A stretch of DNA of 64,000 nt from an uncultured Lachnospiraceae bacterium. Its GTDB lineage: Bacteria; Bacillota; Clostridia; Lachnospirales; Lachnospiraceae. Made by a program: the position numbers and the translations under genes. Where the stretch lies: positions 1 to 64,000 of the forward strand of contig CATLGW010000004.1 in the NCBI GenBank assembly GCA_949948715.1, in the 5' to 3' direction. Under the pieces are notes generated by a model. It was not told where the DNA came from. It did no database searches and saw only the letters and a list, made by a program, of their open reading frames with translations. Positions 17,963 through 26,180 of the stretch are shown here, one piece after another; the first letter of the stretch is position 1, and each line of letters begins with the position of its first letter.

Positions 17963-18654
17963 TTTGTCGTACCTCCCACCAAATCAAGAAAGACTTCTTC
18001 AAGAGTTTTCGTGCCGAGATCGGTTTTGTTCCAGGTTCCGGCCCGGGCGCCGTTTTTGATGATAATGCCTCTGTCGCAGATTCGTTCCAGATCATTGAGA
18101 ATATGGGAATTTATCATAATCGTCCTGCCCGATTTTTTCAGCGTTTCCATTAACCCCATAATCTCGACACGCCCCGGAGCGTCGAGGCCGGCCGTAGGCT
18201 CGTCGAGTATGAGAAGGTCCGGACTGCCGAGGAGGGATTGTGCCAGAGCGAGCCTCTGGAGCATACCTTTTGAATAGTTTCTTATTTTTGTCCGGCTGTT
18301 TTCAAGTCCCACCGTATCCAGCAGCTTTACAATTTCCCTCCTGCGCTCCGGTCTGGGGATTTTCTGAAGTCCTCCATAATAGTCAAGGGCCTCATAGCCT
18401 GTAAGAAACGGCAAAAAGTACGGTGTTTCAGGAGAATAGCCCACCCGGATATTTTCGGCAAACTTCACCTCTCCGCTGTCCATTGGGACCAGGCCCAGTA
18501 TCATTTTGACGGCGGTCGTTTTTCCTGCGCCGTTGCTTCCGATAAAGGCAAATATTTCCCCCCGGTTCACATGAAAGCTCAGATGATTTACAACGGGTTT
18601 TTTATGATAAGACTTTGTCAGATTATTACACTCAAGTATTTTTAATTCCTCCAT
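17959..18654 (-). CDS. ABC transporter ATP-binding subunit
   Basis: 231 residues from ATG 18654 (MEELKILECNNLTKSYHKKP), chosen because gagaggag precedes it; the ORF track start is 13 codons further upstream. Walker A is GSNGAGKTT, the signature YSKGMLQRLALAQ, Walker B LLILDEPTAGLDAPG, and the switch His is in INSHILNDLE. It heads the minus-strand unit ATPase-permease-peptidase-regulator-kinase. The tandem TAAAGATT repeat 65-83 bp upstream is a likely regulator site. Confidence 0.92.
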   Translation of the reverse strand: MEELKILECNNLTKSYHKKPVVNHLSFHVNRGEIFAFIGSNGAGKTTAVKMILGLVPMDSGEVKFAENIRVGYSPETPYFLPFLTGYEALDYYGGLQKIPRPERRREIVKLLDTVGLENSRTKIRNYSKGMLQRLALAQSLLGSPDLLILDEPTAGLDAPGRVEIMGLMETLKKSGRTIMINSHILNDLERICDRGIIIKNGARAGTWNKTDLGTKTLEEVFLDLVGGTTK

Positions 18655-18718
18655 TTTTTCGCTCCTCTCTGTTTCTTTCATTTTAAAGCACAAAGCTGAA
18701 GCAAAGGTAAGGGGAACC

Positions 18719-18737
18719 TAAAGATTAGTTAAAGATT
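18719..18737 (-). promoter_or_regulatory. Tandem direct repeat, likely OmpR-type regulator site
   Basis: TAAAGATT occurs at 18719-18726 and 18730-18737, a period of exactly 11 bp, about one helical turn. On the minus strand this reads AATCTTTA-ACT-AATCTTTA upstream of the ABC ATPase gene. OmpR-family dimers bind head-to-tail repeats of this spacing, and the operon encodes such a regulator. Confidence 0.5.
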
Positions 18738-18846
18738 TATGCTTGTCCGGCTGCCCTGCGCGCTGTCAAACATCCGGCGGCAGGATGGCATAGTTTCCTT
18801 CGGCCAAGCATAGAAATGAATTGAACAAGCTTGCAGGAGGATTCTT

Positions 18847-21582
18847 ATGTTTGAAAAGAGTGGGATTCAGGATACCATACATAAATTACACAGCGACGGG
18901 GAGGCCGGGCTTTCGGCGCTGGAGGCGTCCAGGCGCCTTGCCGTAAACGGAAAGAATGAGCTGCGGGAGCCAAAGGGGAAGACGCCTCTGGAAAATTTTA
19001 TAGGGCAGCTTAACGACCCGCTGATCTATGTGCTTCTGGTGGCGGCTGTGGTGTCCGTATTTTTGAGGGAGATAAGCGATGCGGTCATCATCGGAGTGGT
19101 GGTGCTTGTGAACGCTTTGGTGGGGATGATTCAGGAGGGAAGGGCCAAGAAGGCCCTGGAGGCCTTAAAAAAGCTGACAAGCCCACAGACCACGGTGATC
19201 CGGGACGGGGTGCGCAGGGAAATTCCGGCATCGCAGCTTGTGACGGGAGACCTGGTGTGTCTGGAGGCGGGATGTCAGGTGCCCGCGGATCTGCGACTGA
19301 CCAGATCCGTCAATTTGAAGGTGGAGGAATCGGCCCTGACCGGAGAGACTCTGCCCGTGGAGAAGGACGCGCTGTTTCTGGCGGACTGTGCCAGGGAGAT
19401 TCCTCTGGGGGACAGGAGAAACATGGCCTATATGTCCACTATCGTCACCTATGGAAGAGGAGAGGGGATCGTCACCGCCGTGGGTATGAACACGGAGATC
19501 GGACGGATCGCCACTATGATCACGGAGTCCAAGGAGGAGATGACGCCTTTGCAGAAGCGCCTGGGAGAATTGGGCAAGGTGTTGAGCCTTTTGTCCCTGG
19601 CGCTGTGCGGAGCTCTGTTTTTCATCGCTGTGATACAGCAGAGGAATGCCCTGGAAATGCTGATCACCGCTCTGTCCCTGGCGGTGGCTGCGGTGCCGGA
19701 GGGGCTTCCGGCCGTGGTGACCATCTGCCTTGCCCTTTCCGTCACCAAGATGGTGAAGGTCAACACTATTGTGCGCCGTCTGCCCTCCGTGGAGACCCTG
19801 GGGGCGGTCAGCGTGGTGTGCTCCGACAAGACGGGCACCTTGACCCAGAACAGGATGTCGGTGGAAAGATGCTGGTGGGACGGCCGAATGGAGTCCCTGG
19901 GGGGACAGTGGTCGGAGGGCGCGGTGAAAGCGGCTCAAAAGTCGGAGATCGGCAGGGCTCTGGAGCACAGGGACTTTGTCCAGGGGCTGGTTCTGTGCAA
20001 TGACGCCTCTCTGGCTCAGGGTAGCCGCCTGGGTGACCCCACGGAGCTGGCGCTCTTGGATCTGGCGGCCCGGTTTGGCGTGGAGAAGGAAGGGCTGGAG
20101 ACCGCGCTGCCCCGCATGGGGGAGCTGCCCTTTGACTCGGACCGAAAGATGATGACCACCTGCCATATGCGTAAGGGGGAGCTGGCAGCCGCTCAGATTT
20201 CCCGGGAATGCGGGGGAGTGTCCTATACCAAGGGAGCGCCGGACGAGGTGCTGCGCAAATGCTGCTTTATCCGGATACGGGACAAAGTCCTGCCCATGAC
20301 GGAGCAGTACCGCAGACAGATCTTAAAGGCCGTGGAGGAGATGTCCTCGGAGGCGCTGCGGACTCTGGCGGTGGCTATGCGGGACCGGGTGAATTATCCC
20401 GTGGAGGAGCAGCTCACCTTTCTGGGGATGGTGGGAATGAGAGATCCCGCCAGGCCGGAGGCCGCGGAGGCTGTGGCCACCTTCAAGACGGCGGGAGTCA
20501 GCACGGTGATGATCACCGGAGATCATGTGGAGACCGCTTATGCCATCGGCAGGCAGCTTGGGATCGTGGATCATATGGGACAGTGCATGACCGGCAGTGA
20601 GCTGGGGATTTTGGGTGAGGAGGAGCTTAGGGAGCGGCTGGCTGACACCAGGGTTTTTGCCCGGGTGTCCCCCTCCCAGAAGGTCCGCATCGTGAAGGGA
20701 TTTAAGGATCGGGGACAGATTGTGGCCATGACGGGGGACGGCGTCAACGACGCGCCCTCCTTAAAGGCGGCGGATATCGGGATCGCCATGGGTATGACAG
20801 GCACGGATGTGGCGAAGCAGGCCTCCGACATGATTCTTACGGATGATAACTTTGCAACCATCGAGAAGGCCATCGAGGAGGGGCGGGGAGTCTATGAAAA
20901 TATACGCAAATCCGTGATATTCCTGCTGTCCTCCAATCTGGGAGAAATTTTGACCATGTTTTTGGCGGTGATCTGCGGGCTTGCCTCTCCTCTGAAATCC
21001 AGCCATATTTTATGGATTAACCTGATCACTGACACATTGCCGGCGCTGGCTCTGGGGATTGACAGAAACGACGGCAAAAGCCTGATGCAGAATGCTCCCA
21101 GAAAGTCGGATGAAAGCCTTTTTTCCAGGGGCGGGCTGGCGTGTACCTGCTTCTACGGGCTATTGATCGCGGGAATCAGTCTGGCTGCGTTTCTGATGCT
21201 GCCCTGCGCCTGGCTGAAGGTGCAGGAGCTGCCCGTGAATCTGGAGAACCTGGCCATGGTGCTGCGCCAGGATGTGCTGCTGTCCAAATCCCAGACCTAT
21301 GCTTTCACCCTGTTAGGGATGTCCCAGCTCTTTCATGCCATCGGCATGAGGGACACCCAGAAGTCGGTATTTCGCATGAACCACTGGGAGAACAAGCTGA
21401 TGCTTGCGGCGCTGGCGATGGGATTTGTCCTGCAGTTTGCGGTGACGGAGGTGCCCTTTTTGATCGACGCCTTCGGCACCTCCCATCTGTCCTGGCAGGA
21501 ATGGGGAAGGCTTGGGATTCTGGCGGCCTTTCCGCTGCTTGCCCATGAATGTATTGCGCTGCTGCAGAGAAGGCCGGGGTGA
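18847..21582 (+). CDS. P-type ATPase, Ca2+-type (P2A) cation pump
   Basis: 911 residues, start behind gcaggagg. The order is that of the SERCA/PMCA-like family: cation-ATPase N domain (about 5-70), first TM pair, actuator loop with LTGET (about 163), TM3-4 with AAVPEGLPAV, phosphorylation site SDKTGTLTQN (Asp about 328), nucleotide domain, the hinge TGDGVNDAPSLKAADIGIAMG, and six C-terminal TM helices. The pattern PEGLP in TM4 and the sequence as a whole favour Ca2+ export over the Mg2+ or Na+/K+ types, but Mn2+ or another cation is not excluded. It is monocistronic and divergent from the ABC operon. Confidence 0.9.
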   Translation: MFEKSGIQDTIHKLHSDGEAGLSALEASRRLAVNGKNELREPKGKTPLENFIGQLNDPLIYVLLVAAVVSVFLREISDAVIIGVVVLVNALVGMIQEGRAKKALEALKKLTSPQTTVIRDGVRREIPASQLVTGDLVCLEAGCQVPADLRLTRSVNLKVEESALTGETLPVEKDALFLADCAREIPLGDRRNMAYMSTIVTYGRGEGIVTAVGMNTEIGRIATMITESKEEMTPLQKRLGELGKVLSLLSLALCGALFFIAVIQQRNALEMLITALSLAVAAVPEGLPAVVTICLALSVTKMVKVNTIVRRLPSVETLGAVSVVCSDKTGTLTQNRMSVERCWWDGRMESLGGQWSEGAVKAAQKSEIGRALEHRDFVQGLVLCNDASLAQGSRLGDPTELALLDLAARFGVEKEGLETALPRMGELPFDSDRKMMTTCHMRKGELAAAQISRECGGVSYTKGAPDEVLRKCCFIRIRDKVLPMTEQYRRQILKAVEEMSSEALRTLAVAMRDRVNYPVEEQLTFLGMVGMRDPARPEAAEAVATFKTAGVSTVMITGDHVETAYAIGRQLGIVDHMGQCMTGSELGILGEEELRERLADTRVFARVSPSQKVRIVKGFKDRGQIVAMTGDGVNDAPSLKAADIGIAMGMTGTDVAKQASDMILTDDNFATIEKAIEEGRGVYENIRKSVIFLLSSNLGEILTMFLAVICGLASPLKSSHILWINLITDTLPALALGIDRNDGKSLMQNAPRKSDESLFSRGGLACTCFYGLLIAGISLAAFLMLPCAWLKVQELPVNLENLAMVLRQDVLLSKSQTYAFTLLGMSQLFHAIGMRDTQKSVFRMNHWENKLMLAALAMGFVLQFAVTEVPFLIDAFGTSHLSWQEWGRLGILAAFPLLAHECIALLQRRPG

Positions 21583-21737
21583 CAGGCTGCCTGGGGGGAG
21601 GGGGATGTGCCGCCGAGGTACTGTAAAAAACATTAGTATTATGAATGGGAGTATGATAAGATAGTGTTAGTGCGAGGAGGGATAATTCCATATGCATTGC
21701 GATAATTGAAAGTTTACAGTTTCTTAGGGAGGAGTGG

Positions 21738-22943
21738 ATGGAATCTATGCATTCTGAAAATAACAACACGGACAATCTGGAAATAGAGATTGAGAAGAAA
21801 AAGGCGGAGTTTCTTGGTATTGAATATGATACAGAGGCCGAAAACAGCGAAGAAGAACAGGAAAGCATGGAACAGCCCTTCAATGTTGATAAGATAAGAG
21901 TTGACCAGCAAATGCTGTCCGTCAAATATATGCTGGAATTGATGGAACAGGATCTGCTTGAGTTGAACCCGGGATATCAGAGGAGGAGAGTATGGACTGA
22001 TAACAAGCGCAAGTCTTTATTGATTGAATCTCTGATATTGCGTATTCCGATTCCGGCATTTTACTTTTATGAGAATAAGGACGGAAAGTTTCAGGTTATA
22101 GACGGCCAGCAAAGGCTTGCAACCATAAAGGAATTTGTCAATGGTGATTTCAAGCTGACAGGACTGGAATATCTGGGGGCGGATTGCAACAAAAAGCGGT
22201 TCTCTGACTTGGAACAGAAATATATCCAGAGAATATACAGGACGCAGATTGCCGTCAATATTCTTGATGCCAGGTCTCCCAAAAAGGTGATTTATGAAAT
22301 TTTCCGTCGGGTGAATACCGGCGGTATGAATTTAAATCCGCAGGAAATGCGAAATGCGATTTGCAGACAGGAAGTGCGGGATTTTTTGGTCCGGAGCACA
22401 TGGAATCAAAATTATTTAATAGCCACCAGGAGAAGGGTAAAGGACGACAGGATGGATGCCCAGGAGCTGGTTTTGCGGTTTTACGCTTTTTATATGGCTT
22501 ACGATTTTGAGAGGGAAGAATTGCAGTATAATTCTCCCAATATAGCTGAAATGCTGGATGCGGCGATTGAAAAATTGAATGATATGCCGCCGGAAGAGAG
22601 AGAGAAGCTGTATAAAATCTTCGACACGGCCATGGAGCGGGCTTATGAGGCCTTTGGAAAATATGCCTTTTCAAAGATATACCGATCAGGCGGCGAGATA
22701 ATGAGAAACATGGATTATATCAACAAATCTTTGTTTTCTTCCTTTTCCGTTCTTTTGGCTCATTCCAAATATGACGGCGTGAAAATCGAGGAATGCCGGG
22801 ATCAATTATTGTATACATTGGCGGATGCATTGCAGAACTATTACTACACCAACTCTATAACAATCGGCACGGGAGACCGGCGGAATGTGTATGCAAACTT
22901 TGGATATTCCAGGGAGGTATTGGAGAAATGCCTGGTGCAATGA
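21738..22943 (+). CDS. DUF262 (GmrSD/ParB-like) domain protein, first gene of a defence-like cassette
   Basis: 401 residues, ATG behind gggaggag. A charged N-terminal region of about 45 residues precedes a DUF262 domain: LNPGYQRRRVWTDNKRKSLLIES, PIPAFYFYE, the hallmark VIDGQQRLATI and FRRVNTGGMNLNPQEMRN. DUF262 has a ParB/sulfiredoxin-like fold, is the nucleotide-binding half of the GmrSD type IV restriction enzyme, and is frequent in defence islands. The HNH-type DUF1524 domain of GmrSD is absent, so nuclease activity is unlikely from this chain alone. Its end overlaps the ATPase gene. Role inferred: sensor or regulator in a three-gene anti-phage-like unit. Confidence 0.85.
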   Translation: MESMHSENNNTDNLEIEIEKKKAEFLGIEYDTEAENSEEEQESMEQPFNVDKIRVDQQMLSVKYMLELMEQDLLELNPGYQRRRVWTDNKRKSLLIESLILRIPIPAFYFYENKDGKFQVIDGQQRLATIKEFVNGDFKLTGLEYLGADCNKKRFSDLEQKYIQRIYRTQIAVNILDARSPKKVIYEIFRRVNTGGMNLNPQEMRNAICRQEVRDFLVRSTWNQNYLIATRRRVKDDRMDAQELVLRFYAFYMAYDFEREELQYNSPNIAEMLDAAIEKLNDMPPEEREKLYKIFDTAMERAYEAFGKYAFSKIYRSGGEIMRNMDYINKSLFSSFSVLLAHSKYDGVKIEECRDQLLYTLADALQNYYYTNSITIGTGDRRNVYANFGYSREVLEKCLVQ

Positions 22944-24052
22944 TCGATAAGATAGTATTGAAAAATTTCAAATGCCATAAAGATTTCGAGGCACAGATGC
23001 GTAATTTGAATATATTGACAGGGAGCAACGCTTCGGGTAAATCCAGTCTGGTACAGGCGGTGCTGCTGGCATTTAAAGGCTGGGAAAGCAGTGAAAAGAG
23101 GCAGGTGAGCACTAATAAGGTGTTTGGTGTGAATCTTGGTATTCCTATCAATATTGTGTCGGAGGAACTGGAACAGAAAGATATTGAGATCGGGCTGTTC
23201 ATGGAAGGGATTGAAAACAGGATTGTTTTGGACCTTCCGGAGGATAATGAGGAAATCTATTTGAACATCCGCAATTATGAGGAGATTGTGGAACAAAAGA
23301 CGCTTCGCAGAAATTTGGACAAAATACGCCTTTTCTTTTTGAACGCGGAACGGCAGGGTCCCCGAATCGTTTCCTTTATTCGGGAGGAGATGCCGTTTTC
23401 GGTAGGTACAGCCGGGGAGAATACAGGATTTATATTGAGCGAGATGGACAAAAACCAAAAGCGGAAAGGCGGACTCCGGCTGCCTGAGGCACTGAAAATT
23501 TCTGATATTGACAGGTTTTCGGCTAATTGCGAGGCTTGGCTTAATTTAATTGTTCCCGAAACAAGACTGCGGTACAGTGTGGATTTGGAAAAGAATTTTA
23601 CCACGCTTATGATGCAGAATCAGGGTGAATTTCATTTACCTGTGGCGACAGGGTTTGGTATCTCTTATGTGCTGCCTGTTGTGGTACAGGCGTTAGCGGC
23701 CAGTGCTGTCGGAGATTCTTTGCTGATCATTGAAAATCCGGAAGCGCATTTACACCCTTTAAGCCAGTCAAGACTTGGAAAATTTTTGTCACTGGTTGGG
23801 GCAAACGGAGTTCAAATCATTTTGGAAACGCACAGTGAGCATATTATAGACGGCTGTCGGATTCAGGCTGCTAAAGAAAAGCAATGTGAGAATATGCAGA
23901 TCCTGTTTTTTGAGAAGAAAGACAATGACAGTGTATGCTCACAGATTAAGATACAGGAAAACGGCGAGCTGGAGACTTGGCCCGAAGGATTTTTTGATCA
24001 GAAACGGTTGGATTTACGAGAGTTGCTGGAGATAAGAAGATGTGGAAATTAG
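22928..24052 (+). CDS. OLD/DUF3696-like AAA ATPase, second gene of the cassette
   Basis: 374 residues from ATG 22928 (ggaggt 9 nt upstream). ATG 22940, which forms ATGATC over the upstream stop, is a possible second start. The ORF track start at 22793 lies within the DUF262 gene and is rejected. IDKIVLKNFKCHKDF and GSNASGKSSLVQAVL (Walker A) mark an SMC/ABC-type ATPase. LLIIENPEAHLHPLSQS is the signature plus Walker B, and LETHSEHIIDGCR the switch region, as in AAA_15/DUF3696 and OLD-like proteins. No TOPRIM domain is present. Such ATPases pair with toxic effectors in several defence systems, such as Septu and PARIS. It overlaps the third gene by 13 nt. Confidence 0.85.
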   Translation: MPGAMIDKIVLKNFKCHKDFEAQMRNLNILTGSNASGKSSLVQAVLLAFKGWESSEKRQVSTNKVFGVNLGIPINIVSEELEQKDIEIGLFMEGIENRIVLDLPEDNEEIYLNIRNYEEIVEQKTLRRNLDKIRLFFLNAERQGPRIVSFIREEMPFSVGTAGENTGFILSEMDKNQKRKGGLRLPEALKISDIDRFSANCEAWLNLIVPETRLRYSVDLEKNFTTLMMQNQGEFHLPVATGFGISYVLPVVVQALAASAVGDSLLIIENPEAHLHPLSQSRLGKFLSLVGANGVQIILETHSEHIIDGCRIQAAKEKQCENMQILFFEKKDNDSVCSQIKIQENGELETWPEGFFDQKRLDLRELLEIRRCGN

Positions 24053-24894
24053 ATTTCTATGTATTGCCGCCCGATCGATACGGGGACCTGAATGATGACA
24101 TTATCCTTGATTTTGATGAAAAGGCAAGATATTTAAGTGAAAGGGAAAATCTATATGTTCCGGATTCGATATTTTCCCAGGAGGACAGGGACGGTTTAAC
24201 TCTGGAGGATTTCCTTTTTGTGAATGAGCAAAGCGACAGTTCGGCCTTGCTTAGGGAAATAATTTTGAAGCAGAGAATGTGCTCCGATACATATGATGAA
24301 ATAGAGGAAAAAGCGGAATACGGGTATTTGCCTGTGAGCACTGTCGACATACCGGAAGAAACCGCACCTTTATGCGTTGGAAGAGTCAGGGATATCGAAG
24401 AAGAAAAATGCAGGAAGGTCAATGATGTGGTAAGGATAAAGCGCTTGTATATTGTAAGCACAGATAACTATAGTGTTTATGAAGACAGGGCGAGAGTCTG
24501 CTACCCTGATCTTTTTTTTCATGATGACGCTTTTTTGTATGCTTCCGAGATGGGGAGTTGTATGGATATGGCGGAAGAATTGTCAAGACACCTGGCTGCA
24601 CTGAATGATGCTGGCAGAAGCTTATATTTATATTATGGTCAGAATGAAAAGTCCGCATTATCAGAGCTTAAAGCAAAATATAAGATAGAATGTTCGGGAA
24701 AGGGCTCTAATGAAGGAGAGAGCTACAATAAGGAGATCACATATGGAAAACAGTCCTATCAATTGACTTGCAATCCTCATACAAAGCTTCATGGCAAGAG
24801 AACGGATGAACGGATTTATTTCTGTTGGGGACGCATCGAAATTGAAAGCCACAAAATTATAATTGTGCGCATTGGCGGACATTGGAAAAAATAA
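24040..24894 (+). CDS. Unknown protein, third gene of the cassette (candidate effector)
   Basis: 284 residues, ATG 24040 within the end of the ATPase gene. I do not recognise the family. It is soluble and acidic in the first half (DIILDFDEKARYLSE, ENLYVPDSIFSQEDRDG). The most patterned part is the C-terminus: TCNPHTKLHGKRTDERIYFC and then KIIIVRIGGHWKK, with His, Arg and Asp residues dense enough to form an active site. No TM segment or signal peptide is seen. Position as the last gene of a DUF262-ATPase unit makes it the likely effector, for example a nuclease or other toxin. That is inference from context alone. The gene is AT-rich against its surroundings. Confidence 0.6.
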   Translation: MWKLDFYVLPPDRYGDLNDDIILDFDEKARYLSERENLYVPDSIFSQEDRDGLTLEDFLFVNEQSDSSALLREIILKQRMCSDTYDEIEEKAEYGYLPVSTVDIPEETAPLCVGRVRDIEEEKCRKVNDVVRIKRLYIVSTDNYSVYEDRARVCYPDLFFHDDAFLYASEMGSCMDMAEELSRHLAALNDAGRSLYLYYGQNEKSALSELKAKYKIECSGKGSNEGESYNKEITYGKQSYQLTCNPHTKLHGKRTDERIYFCWGRIEIESHKIIIVRIGGHWKK

Positions 24895-24943
24895 CTAATC
24901 GTGCGCGGCCACAGGGAAAAACGCGGCCAGAGGAGAAAAGTGG

Positions 24944-24972
24944 TGGACAGATATGACCTCTTGTAGTATGAT
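24944..24972 (+). promoter_or_regulatory. Promoter of trpS
   Basis: TGGACA, 17 nt, TATGAT; each box matches the sigma-A consensus at five of six positions. It would give a leader of about 110 nt containing the hairpin and T-run at 25015-25048. Confidence 0.6.
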
Positions 24973-25014
24973 GAAAATGTTTCTGGCGTAGGAATTTCTT
25001 AAGGTGTTTGAATT

Positions 25015-25048
25015 GGTATGTCTGCTTCATATGGACATGCCTCTTTTT
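25015..25048 (+). terminator. Leader hairpin with T-run before trpS (possible attenuator)
   Basis: GGTATGTC (25015-25022) pairs with GACATGCC (25034-25041; one G-T pair) and tcttttt follows. It lies downstream of the candidate promoter and 43 nt before the trpS ATG. It therefore either ends the upstream cassette transcript or acts as an attenuator. There is no T-box (no TGGTACCGCG-type sequence). Confidence 0.5.
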
Positions 25049-25091
25049 CACACACAGGAGAAGTTTCAACATTTATAAAAGGAGTACGGAA

Positions 25092-26174
25092 ATGGACAAG
25101 ATTATTTTGACGGGAGACAGGCCCACGGGAAGACTGCATGTGGGGCATTATGTGGGCTCTCTGCGCAGACGTGTGGAGCTGCAGAATTCCGGGGAATATA
25201 AGAAAAACTTTATTATGATTGCGGACGCCCAGGCTCTCACGGACAATATTGAGAATCCGGAGAAGGTGCGGCAGAATATTATCGAGGTGGCTCTGGATTA
25301 CATGGCCTGCGGCCTGGATCCGATAAAGTCCACCCTCTTTATCCAGTCTCAGATTTCGGAGCTGTGCGAGCTGACCTTCTACTATATGGATCTGGTGACG
25401 GTGGCCCGGCTGCAGAGGAACCCCACCGTAAAGAGCGAGATTCAGATGCGCAATTTTGAGGCCAGCATCCCGGTGGGATTTTTTACCTATCCCATCAGCC
25501 AGGCGGCGGATATCACGGCTTTCAAGGCCACCACGGTGCCGGTGGGCAGCGATCAGCTCCCCATGATCGAGCAGACCAGGGAGATCGTGCACAAGTTCAA
25601 CACGGTGTACGCCCCCGTTTTGGTGGAGCCTGCGGCGTTGGTGCCAAAGAGCGAGGCCTGCCAGAGGCTTCCGGGCATAGACGGGAAGGCGAAGATGAGC
25701 AAGTCTCTGGGCAACTGCATCTATCTGGCGGACAGCGCCGACGAGGTCCGAACCAAAATTATGAGTATGTATACGGATCCCCTGCACCTGCAGGTCAGTG
25801 ATCCCGGCCATCTGGAGGGCAACACGGTGTTCATCTATCTGGACGCTTTCTGCAGACAGGAGCATTTTGAGCGGTATCTGCCGGAGTACGGCAGCCTGGA
25901 CGAGCTGAAGGCCCATTACCAGAGGGGCGGTCTGGGAGATGTGAAGGTGAAGCGGTTCCTGATCAATGTGATGCAGGAGGTCCTGGAGCCCATCCGCACC
26001 CGCAGGAAAGAGCTGGAAAAGGACATTCCGGCGGTCTATGAAATCCTGAAAAAGGGCAGCGAGGAGGCGCGACAGGCGGCGGCGCAGACGCTCTCCGAGG
26101 TGAAAACCGCCATGCGCATCAACTACTTTGAGGATCAGGAGCTGATCCGCGCTCAGAGCGCACGGTATGAATAG
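25092..26174 (+). CDS. trpS: Tryptophanyl-tRNA synthetase
   Basis: 360 residues from ATG 25092 behind aaaggag; the ORF track extends upstream in frame to a TTG at 25008. Class I signatures are plain: [16 protein letters not shown] (HIGH region) and [10 protein letters not shown] (KMSKS). It charges tRNA-Trp in the cytoplasm. [17 protein letters not shown] and the Trp-pocket region [10 protein letters not shown] fit the bacterial TrpRS class. It appears to be monocistronic, with the SH3b protein following 6 bp later. Confidence 0.95.
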   Translation: MDKIILTGDRPTGRLHVGHYVGSLRRRVELQNSGEYKKNFIMIADAQALTDNIENPEKVRQNIIEVALDYMACGLDPIKSTLFIQSQISELCELTFYYMDLVTVARLQRNPTVKSEIQMRNFEASIPVGFFTYPISQAADITAFKATTVPVGSDQLPMIEQTREIVHKFNTVYAPVLVEPAALVPKSEACQRLPGIDGKAKMSKSLGNCIYLADSADEVRTKIMSMYTDPLHLQVSDPGHLEGNTVFIYLDAFCRQEHFERYLPEYGSLDELKAHYQRGGLGDVKVKRFLINVMQEVLEPIRTRRKELEKDIPAVYEILKKGSEEARQAAAQTLSEVKTAMRINYFEDQELIRAQSARYE

Positions 26175-26180
26175 GAGCAG

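Noticed and set aside
22793-22927. N-terminal extension of the cassette ATPase (MPGSIIVYIGG...)
   Set aside because: It reads inside the DUF262 gene in another frame, without a Shine-Dalgarno; the ATPase fold begins at IDKIVLKNF just after ATG 22928.
24895-25091. T-box leader for trpS
   Set aside because: No TGGTACCGCG-like T-box sequence or stem I specifier loop; only a hairpin with a T-run is present.
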